A stretch of DNA of 64,000 nucleotides from Pseudochryseolinea flava. GTDB taxonomy: Bacteria > Bacteroidota > Bacteroidia > Cytophagales > Cyclobacteriaceae. Under the pieces are notes generated by a model. That model did no database searches and was not told the DNA's origin. It was given only the letters and a program-made list of their open reading frames with translations. Below are positions 54,547 through 61,078 of the stretch, piece after piece. The position numbers and the translations under genes are program-made. Position 1 is the stretch's first letter. Each line of letters begins with the position of its first letter. The DNA is taken from contig NZ_QMFY01000006.1 in NCBI RefSeq assembly GCF_003286915.1, positions 62,001 through 126,000 on the forward strand, written 5' to 3'.

Positions 54547-55650
54547 CTAGTATTTATACTTTTTCCGATTTTCTTGTGCCTCGCGCGACATTTTACCCGC
54601 AATTTTTCCCAAGCGCTTTTTGTCTTCAGCGTTCATCTCAAAACGTCGCTGTTCTTTTACCAATTTCAGATAACTTTCATAAACTTGTTTTTCTAGTTCA
54701 CCCCGCTCAACAGCAGCAATCACCGCACAATCTTTTTCGTGAAGATGTTTACAATCTGAAAAACGACATTGTGCAGCGAACTGGTGAATCGCTGGAAATA
54801 ATTCGTCATCGTTATGGCCGCGCTCGAACGTGAGTCCAAATTCTCTCATACCAGGCGTGTCGATCACAATGCTATCATTAGGCAACAGGAAAAGATCACG
54901 CGTCGTAGTCGTGTGTTTCCCTTTGTTGTTGAAGGTGCTAACGTCACTCACCGCTCGGAGGGAATTATTCATCAACGCGTTTAGTAACGAACTTTTTCCA
55001 ACACCCGATGATCCGATCAAGATGTATGTCTTTCGCGGTTCGAGTACGCTGTTAAATAATTCGTCGATCCCAATACCGTTGTACGTGCTACAAAAATGGA
55101 TCTTGCAGTCTCGTTGTAATGTTGAGATCTCGCTGCTGAATGGATTCCAATCATTGACGAGGTCTGCTTTATTTAGTACCACGATGGGCGTAATGGAACA
55201 CGCCATCAGTTGCACGATGTAGCGCTCAAGTCTCATGATGTTGAAGTCACGATCAAGTCCTTGCACAACCAACGCGTAATCGATATTGGTAGCAAGAAGC
55301 TGGCGTTCTGTTTTGCTTCCTGGATTTTTTCGTGAAAGCACATTCTTTCGTGGCAATACATCGATGATGTATCCCATCGTTTCGTAATCTTTCATCGTGA
55401 CCCAATCACCAACTTTAGGAAGTTCCTCTGCAGAGATTTCATAAAGGAGTTTACCGGAAAGCTCAGCTTCCTTTTCTCCGTGTATGGTGATGATATAATA
55501 TTTAAATCCTTGTATGGATGTGACGCGCCCGATGAGTAAGTCGCTTTGTGTTTGAGAAGACTGGAAACAATGATCCCAGCCGTATTGATTCAATGATATC
55601 ATTTTACCGAAATGTTTTTGATGGAAACTGCCGGAAATAGGCAATGCCAT
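54547..55650 (-). CDS. rsgA: Ribosome small subunit-dependent GTPase RsgA (YjeQ)
   Basis: The 367-residue protein is a circularly permuted GTPase that assists 30S subunit maturation. In order it has the OB-fold N-terminal region (GRVTSIQGFKYYIIT), the G4 motif VLNKADL, the P-loop GSSGVGKSSLLNAL, G3-like DTPGMRE, and a zinc-binding end (CRFSDCKHLHEKDCAV). The permuted order G4 before the P-loop is the family hallmark. The gene stands alone between the 53711 gene and the cold-shock-type gene, in the same orientation as the latter. Confidence 0.95.
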   Translation of the reverse strand: MALPISGSFHQKHFGKMISLNQYGWDHCFQSSQTQSDLLIGRVTSIQGFKYYIITIHGEKEAELSGKLLYEISAEELPKVGDWVTMKDYETMGYIIDVLPRKNVLSRKNPGSKTERQLLATNIDYALVVQGLDRDFNIMRLERYIVQLMACSITPIVVLNKADLVNDWNPFSSEISTLQRDCKIHFCSTYNGIGIDELFNSVLEPRKTYILIGSSGVGKSSLLNALMNNSLRAVSDVSTFNNKGKHTTTTRDLFLLPNDSIVIDTPGMREFGLTFERGHNDDELFPAIHQFAAQCRFSDCKHLHEKDCAVIAAVERGELEKQVYESYLKLVKEQRRFEMNAEDKKRLGKIAGKMSREAQENRKKYKY

Positions 55651-55965
55651 CGTGTTAAGAAATACGATTTGAAAGGGAAGAATTACAGACGGAGGTCAGA
55701 AAAGAGTGTCTGTAATTAAGCCGCAATTCCGGCAATAAGGCGATATCGTGAATTGATATTTTGCATATCCGCGGTAAAGTTAAATAAAAAAATGGAATGC
55801 AATTGATCGGTTGAAAGCGAAACGATTCCGAACAATGGTGTGTCGTAATTTTGGTGACGCTGTGGCTACTGGATGCAAGTATTCCTCAACCTTCAAATGC
55901 CGAGCAGCCCCTGAAAGTTGAGGAAGATTTATTCATTGAAATGTAGCGATGAGAAGTATTAATGC
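55651..55965. other. Intergenic region between the cold-shock gene and rsgA
   Basis: It should hold the 3' end region of the cold-shock gene transcript and the rsgA promoter. A perfect 9-bp inverted repeat (TTCCTCAAC at 55882-55890, complement at 55917-55925) lies about 40-80 bases past the cold-shock stop but has no T run, so termination there is uncertain. No other structure was recognised. Confidence 0.4.
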
Positions 55966-56406
55966 TTAAGCCATCTTAACATTAATGGCGGTAAGACCCT
56001 TAAATCCATTTTCAGTTTCAAAGGATACCATATTGTTCTCCTTCAGTTCCATCGTTAACACGCTACTGTGAACAAAAATGCTTTCCTGAGTCTTTAGATC
56101 TTTGATGAAACCATAGCCTTTCTCTTTGTTGAAGTATGTTACACGACCTTTTCTGATCGGATTGGTAATCATTCCTTCAATGTTTCTAGATCCGAGCACG
56201 ATGTCGTTTTGATTGATAACCTGCTTTTTGTTCGGATCCGGTGGAGTTGAGGATAGATTGCCATTCTCATCCATGTAGGCGATCATATCTTCCCACGACT
56301 GACCTGGTTTTTTGTTTGCTTTTCGCTCAGCTTTACGCTGCTCTTTCTCTTTTTTCTTTTGCTGCTTTTGTTTTTCTTTTTCCTTTTTGTTGAACGTTTC
56401 TGCCAT
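55966..56406 (-). CDS. Cold-shock-domain protein with a long basic N-terminal tail
   Basis: The 146-residue protein has an extremely Lys/Glu/Gln-rich N-terminal tail (residues 4-33, KKEKEKQKQQKKKEKEQRK), a short linker and a C-terminal cold-shock domain (about 84-146) with GRVTYFNKEKGYGFIKD and SIFVHSSVL, the RNP1- and RNP2-like RNA-binding motifs. This tailed form is typical of Bacteroidota rather than the 70-residue enterobacterial CspA. It should bind single-stranded RNA or DNA. About 300 bases separate it from rsgA on the same strand. Confidence 0.9.
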   Translation of the reverse strand: MAETFNKKEKEKQKQQKKKEKEQRKAERKANKKPGQSWEDMIAYMDENGNLSSTPPDPNKKQVINQNDIVLGSRNIEGMITNPIRKGRVTYFNKEKGYGFIKDLKTQESIFVHSSVLTMELKENNMVSFETENGFKGLTAINVKMA

Positions 56407-56869
56407 AATTTATGAACTGGTTGTTTTTAATTTGTTTTCGAATAATAAATGCGAATGAAACAACTGCTGAAAGTCGTATTCATTAAAATAATCATCGGTG
56501 CAGAACCTGAAGTGGCCAATAGCCCTTCGCTCATCTGTTTTGTCGAGCTGTGTAGTAGGATAAAACAGCGAACAGGGTTTGGAGTTCTTCCTTGAAGAGT
56601 CAAACGCTTTGCTTACATCAGATTAGCCAAGTTATCGTTCCCTTGATAACATCGATTTGCTAATCAATGGTTTCAATCCATGCTTTATTAAAGTATTTCC
56701 AAAGAGAAAGTGAGGGATGGCCGGAAACTGGCGAGCTTTGGAAGAATAGATTATTAAAGTACGTCAAAGGTAACGATAATAGTTGATATTTTCGCCTTTG
56801 CTCGGCAAGCGCAAGGTGAATAACAGAAATTAATGTTCGTTTTTCCGATGATTTCACTTAGGGAACGAC
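56407..56869. other. Intergenic stretch upstream of the cold-shock gene
   Basis: It should hold the promoter and leader of the cold-shock gene at its left end. I see no gene, RNA gene or strong repeat in it. Confidence 0.4.
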
Positions 56870-57075
56870 ATCACCCGTAACACACGCTAAGGTTATCTTT
56901 TACCAGGAAATTATATCGGCCGGATCCAAACGATAAGATCACGACATCGTCGCGTTCCCATCTAACGCGAATCTCTTCAACAGTAGATAATGTTTTTGCT
57001 CCAGACCGCGGTTCCAGCAGGTATGTAAACCGTTGTGCTTAAAAAACACACGAGGACCAATGTTCGATACTTCAT
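56870..57075 (-). pseudogene. Probable frameshifted small secreted protein gene
   Basis: On the minus strand an ATG at 57075 opens a signal-peptide-like segment (MKYRTLVLVCFL). After that frame soon stops, the neighbouring frame, open for 55 codons between 57037 and the TGA at 56870, reads AQRFTY at its head and then a very protein-like sequence (VEEIRVRWERDDVVILSF, then GSGRYNFLVKDNL). AQ is the usual residue pair after a Bacteroidota signal-peptide cleavage site. I infer a small secreted protein gene broken by a frameshift around base 57038; a sequence error or programmed shift cannot be excluded. In the second frame the break point has a TAA, so no single base change in the adjacent T run repairs it. 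Confidence 0.4.
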
Positions 57076-57154
57076 GTTAAGTATGGTTGGTCGTTTTTCG
57101 CAAATTGTAATCCTACGGTAATATTTCAGTTATCGTAGCGAAACATGACAGACT

Positions 57155-57162
57155 TAGTTTTG
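57155..57162 (+). promoter_or_regulatory. Possible Bacteroidota -7 promoter element
   Basis: TAGTTTTG fits the Bacteroidota -7 consensus TAnnTTTG and lies 20 bases before the ATG at 57183. The upstream -33 TTG is not clear (GTTAT about 22 bases before), so this is a weak call. Confidence 0.35.
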
Positions 57163-57182
57163 AAAAAAAACTTAATCTGTAC

Positions 57183-58727
57183 ATGAGAAGATTTTCCAAT
57201 CGTATAATGAGCCTACTTGTAGTAGCCTTATTCGCATTCACATCGTGTGAAGGTCCTGAAGGAGATGTTGGTCCTCAAGGAGAAAAAGGCGACAAAGGCG
57301 ATCAGGGTGATCCAGCTCCAGGTCCACCGAACGCAATTAACCTTAAGGCACATTCTATTACGCCTGCACTACTCAAGAAGCTTGCAGGATTTGAGAATGT
57401 TGAAGTATTCCCTTTAATCAGTAGTGAAGATCAATTAATCGAAACACCGAACTTTATTTTTGGTGGATCGGCCGATGGCGCTGGATTATTGCAAACATCG
57501 CTTGGTTATTCTTTATTGGTGAATCACGAAGATAATTTTTCTGTTTCGCGCATTACGTTGGATAAATCGTTCAAACCAGTGGCGGGAGAATATCTATTGA
57601 ACTCTAGTGGCGGATTATGGCGTCTTTGCTCAGCCACGCTAGCAACACCTGCTGAACATGGATTCGGTCCGGTGTACTTCACTTGTGGAGAATCAAATAT
57701 CGATTCACAAACGCATGGTCTAAATCCGTTAGCATCATCTTCTGGTGCAGGGTTTTCTAAAGCATTACCAGCGCTCGGAAGATGGAATGCAGAAAACGCA
57801 GTACCACTTCCAAAGACAGCCTATCCTGGGAAGACAGCTATTGTTATTGGTGACGATGAGTCAGATGCTGGTGGCGGACAACTCGCGCTTTACTTGGCTA
57901 ATACAGTTGGTGACCTGACAAATGGAAAAGTATATGTGCTGCGTAGAGTAGATCAAAATCAGCGTGAGATGGACATCGAAACCGGTGAGCAAATTGATGT
58001 TGAGTTTATGGAAATTGCTGGCGCGAGTGCATTGAGTGGCGCGCAGATGAACACGGAGGCAAATAGTTTGAAGGCGATTGCATTCGGACGCGTAGAAGAT
58101 ATAGACTATAGAAAAGGCGGTGGTGCAAACGGAAGAGAAGTCTACTTCAATGTGACGGGCCAAAATAACACAGGTGTGAACGCGGACTATTCACGTTCTA
58201 AATATGGACGCACTTACAAACTTGTATTATCCGAAACGTCGCCACTAACAGGAAAGCTTGAACTCATTCTTGATGGTGACGATCGCGAAGGCGTTGCCAA
58301 GGCATTCCAAAATCCTGATAACATCATGGTCACAACCAATTATGCTTACATCCAGGAAGATCCAAATTCAGGTTACAATGATCAGCAGCACGATTCACGC
58401 ATATACCAATATAATCTTGCAACGAAGGAATTGAAAAATGTGTTTGAAGTAGATCCACGACGCAATGAAGCTGATGCAGATAAATTTAACGCCGTCTCTG
58501 GTGGTGCATATCCTGAGCCCGTAAAAGGCAAAGCGGGTTATGGCGCGTGGGAGTATGGCGCGATGATCGATATATCAGATATTATCGGAAGCGAAAATAC
58601 CTTTCTTCTTAACGTTCAACCACACACCTGGCAATCGGATTATTTCAGAAATCCTGATGGTGGTTCAATTCGCGTAAACGAAAAACAAGGTAGCCAAGTA
58701 TTAATCATCAAAGGCTTACCGAGATAA
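57183..58727 (+). CDS. Lipoprotein with collagen-like stalk and DUF839 (PhoX-like) domain
   Basis: The 514-residue protein has a lipoprotein signal (LLVVALFAFTSC, Cys22) and directly afterwards seven collagen-type G-x-y triplets (about residues 24-44, rich in Asp, Glu and Lys). The rest resembles DUF839/PhoX-type beta-propeller proteins: LLVNHEDNFSVSRITL, RLCSATLATPAEHGFGPVYFTCGES, GRVEDIDYRKGG. PhoX members are Ca/Fe alkaline phosphatases; I cannot confirm catalytic residues, so phosphatase activity is only possible. It probably sits at the outer membrane surface, held out by the stalk. A hairpin and the cytochrome c peroxidase gene follow. Confidence 0.82.
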   Translation: MRRFSNRIMSLLVVALFAFTSCEGPEGDVGPQGEKGDKGDQGDPAPGPPNAINLKAHSITPALLKKLAGFENVEVFPLISSEDQLIETPNFIFGGSADGAGLLQTSLGYSLLVNHEDNFSVSRITLDKSFKPVAGEYLLNSSGGLWRLCSATLATPAEHGFGPVYFTCGESNIDSQTHGLNPLASSSGAGFSKALPALGRWNAENAVPLPKTAYPGKTAIVIGDDESDAGGGQLALYLANTVGDLTNGKVYVLRRVDQNQREMDIETGEQIDVEFMEIAGASALSGAQMNTEANSLKAIAFGRVEDIDYRKGGGANGREVYFNVTGQNNTGVNADYSRSKYGRTYKLVLSETSPLTGKLELILDGDDREGVAKAFQNPDNIMVTTNYAYIQEDPNSGYNDQQHDSRIYQYNLATKELKNVFEVDPRRNEADADKFNAVSGGAYPEPVKGKAGYGAWEYGAMIDISDIIGSENTFLLNVQPHTWQSDYFRNPDGGSIRVNEKQGSQVLIIKGLPR

Positions 58728-58753
58728 ATTTTAAGGGTTAAATGTTTGTATGA

Positions 58754-58784
58754 AAACTGCTCGGCATTTGACCGGGCAGTTTTT
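58754..58784 (+). terminator. Hairpin between the DUF839 lipoprotein and peroxidase genes
   Basis: An 11-bp stem (58754-58764 with 58772-58782, one G-U) with a 7-base loop is followed by a short T stretch. It resembles a terminator but lies only 7 to 19 bases before the next start codon, so it could act as an attenuator or processing site. Confidence 0.7.
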
Positions 58785-58800
58785 ATGAATGCCAATTGCT

Positions 58801-60678
58801 ATGAAATATTTTTTGTTCCTCGTCATTGCGTCATGCACATTGATGTCATGTAATCATGTGTCTCAACAAAATGCAACGCCAGCCGATAAAATAGAAGCCT
58901 ACTACCGTGAGCAAATTGATTCAATGGCGATGTGTGTAGATAGCTTGTATGACGCTGTTGAGAACAAAGCACCTGTCGATAAGATAAGAAAGCATTTCAT
59001 TGGAGCGCGTTTACATTGGAAACACATTGAGCCGTTGACTGAATATTATTTTGCGAATGTATCAGAGGCAGTGAATGGCCCTGCATTACCCGAAGAAGAG
59101 GACTATGATTCAAAAATACAAGAGCCGACAGGCTTTCAAGTGATCGAGGAATTGATTTACCCGCAATACGATACCTTGCAACATCAGGAACTATTACAAG
59201 AGATTGGTATTCTTAAGTCAACGATGCCACGTGTTAAGCAATTGTATGAGAGTAATCAATTTACCGACGCAAATATTTTCGAAGCTTGTCGCTTAGAATT
59301 GTTACGGATAGTGAGCCTAGGCATTTCAGGATTTGACTCACCCGTGGCGCAACTTTCGGTTTCAGAAACACGTCACTCACTTTTTGGTATAAAAAATATT
59401 TTACAACAATATCCACGGTACGAAGAAGCAAGGCAGTTGGATAGTCTTTTTTCTGCTTTAGATAATTTTCTACAACAACGTTGGACTTTTAATTCATTTG
59501 ATCGCGCTCGTTTTATTCAGCGATATGTTGTTCCGCTTAGCGAACAAATTTATCGACATCAACAACGGTTGGGTGTTATAAACAACAAATGGTTGACTGC
59601 GGTTGATATGAATTATCCGAACGTGATTGATGCGGCGGCTTTACGTCGTTCATTTTTTTCGTCAACGGCAACACAATCACTCGCACCATCGAAGGATTTA
59701 ATTGAACTTGGACGCGTTCTTTTCTTTGATCCTGTTTTATCAGGAAATAATGCGCGGGCATGTGCTTCGTGTCATCAGCCCGACAAAGCATTTACAGATG
59801 GAAATAAAAAAAGCCTGGCATTCGGCGGTCGTGATGCCGTGTTTAGAAACGCACCCACACTGATAAATGCCACGTTTCAGAAAGCACAATTTTCTGATTC
59901 TCGTGTTGCTTTCCTCGAAGAGCAAGTGATGGACGTCGTTCATAATGCTGTTGAGATGAATGGTGATATTACGTCGACAAGCAAACGTTTAGAAAGTAGC
60001 GAAGAATATCGCACGATGTTCAAGAAAGCGTTCCCTGCAGCAGATTCTACAGAAATCATTTCGGCAAAGCATATTCGCGTTGCCATTGCAAGTTATGTGC
60101 GTTCACTGAGTAGTTTCAATTCAAAATTCGATCATTTTATTCGCGGCGAAAATACACTCAACGTTGATGAAGTTGCTGGCTTAAATTTATTCATGGGGAA
60201 AGCAAAGTGCGGTACGTGTCATTTTATGCCGTTGTTTAATGGAAGCGTACCACCGATGTTTGTGGAAACGGAATCAGAAGTGTTGGGCGTCCCAGGTAAT
60301 GCAGATTCGCTGCGACCTGTTCGTGATGGTGACGCAGGAAAGATATTAGTCTCATCAAAATCGTTGCAACGCGATATGTTTAAAACTTCTACCGTTCGGA
60401 ATGCAGCATTGACAGCGCCGTATATGCACAATGGTGTTTATCAAACATTGGAGGAGGTTATTGATTTTTACAATCGCGGTGGTGGAGCAGGATTAGGAAT
60501 TATACTAGATAATCAAACCCTTCCGACGGATGCACTGCAGTTGACATCGCTTGAGAAAAAGCAGATCATTCTTTTTATTGGAACGTTAACCGATACGACA
60601 GGGCTTACGCGTGTACCTTCGAGATTGCCGTTCTTGAAAGGAGATCACACCAAGAGAAGGATTGGTGGTGAGTACTAG
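58801..60678 (+). CDS. Di-heme cytochrome c peroxidase lipoprotein with imelysin-like N-terminus
   Basis: The protein (625 residues from ATG 58801; ATG 58789 is also possible) has a lipoprotein signal (FLVIASCTLMSC, Cys17), an N-terminal helical domain of about 280 residues that resembles imelysin-type iron-regulated proteins, and a C-terminal bacterial di-heme peroxidase. The two heme motifs are C321-ASC-H325 and C470-GTC-H474. FDPVLSGNNARACASCH, GRDAVFRNAPTLINA and TSTVRNAALTAPYMHNG are typical of the MauG/CcpA-like family. In the first domain the imelysin GxHxxE motif is present as GFQVIEE (111-117), so its His is replaced by Gln. Peroxide reduction in the periplasm is the likely role. It follows the DUF839 lipoprotein gene. 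Confidence 0.88.
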   Translation: MKYFLFLVIASCTLMSCNHVSQQNATPADKIEAYYREQIDSMAMCVDSLYDAVENKAPVDKIRKHFIGARLHWKHIEPLTEYYFANVSEAVNGPALPEEEDYDSKIQEPTGFQVIEELIYPQYDTLQHQELLQEIGILKSTMPRVKQLYESNQFTDANIFEACRLELLRIVSLGISGFDSPVAQLSVSETRHSLFGIKNILQQYPRYEEARQLDSLFSALDNFLQQRWTFNSFDRARFIQRYVVPLSEQIYRHQQRLGVINNKWLTAVDMNYPNVIDAAALRRSFFSSTATQSLAPSKDLIELGRVLFFDPVLSGNNARACASCHQPDKAFTDGNKKSLAFGGRDAVFRNAPTLINATFQKAQFSDSRVAFLEEQVMDVVHNAVEMNGDITSTSKRLESSEEYRTMFKKAFPAADSTEIISAKHIRVAIASYVRSLSSFNSKFDHFIRGENTLNVDEVAGLNLFMGKAKCGTCHFMPLFNGSVPPMFVETESEVLGVPGNADSLRPVRDGDAGKILVSSKSLQRDMFKTSTVRNAALTAPYMHNGVYQTLEEVIDFYNRGGGAGLGIILDNQTLPTDALQLTSLEKKQIILFIGTLTDTTGLTRVPSRLPFLKGDHTKRRIGGEY

Positions 60679-61078
60679 CATTGCTCGGCGCATAAAAAAG
60701 TAAAAGGATTCATTTGGTGATCATATAAATTAATTGCAAGAACTGATCACCAGGTTCTGCATGTAGTGCTTGATAAAAAAGTTAGGTTTTCCCGAAACGC
60801 TTTTTTTTGTTTTCTCTCCTGTTGATATTTTATTTGATTAACCGTTAGGGGTAATGCATTAGTTCTAGGAATGCCGGTGGTGTCATTAGTACGAACCGTC
60901 GCCATGTGTTTACAATACTTGTATATCAACAAAAATGGAAATGGAAGTCTTCAGGAACTTCCATGGAAAACGTCTTGTAGCTTTTCGAGTTTTGATCAGA
61001 GAGGAAAGCTATGCTGTTCTAGGAATTTGTTTTCATCAAGTTATTCCTAGCAAACACTTTACACTTTAATGTTTGACT
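60679..61078. other. Intergenic region before the Rhs-type gene, with an inverted repeat
   Basis: A perfect 9-bp inverted repeat (TGGTGATCA at 60715-60723 with TGATCACCA at 60744-60752) separated by 20 bases could be a regulator site or stem-loop; no T run follows. No gene is convincing here. Confidence 0.45.

Noticed and set aside
56660-56857. 65-residue minus-strand frame in the gap before the cold-shock gene
   Set aside because: No motif, no signal, random-looking sequence; the adjacent 56870-57037 segment is more protein-like.
60747-60932. 61-residue minus-strand frame before the Rhs gene
   Set aside because: Low-complexity basic composition without any recognisable feature.
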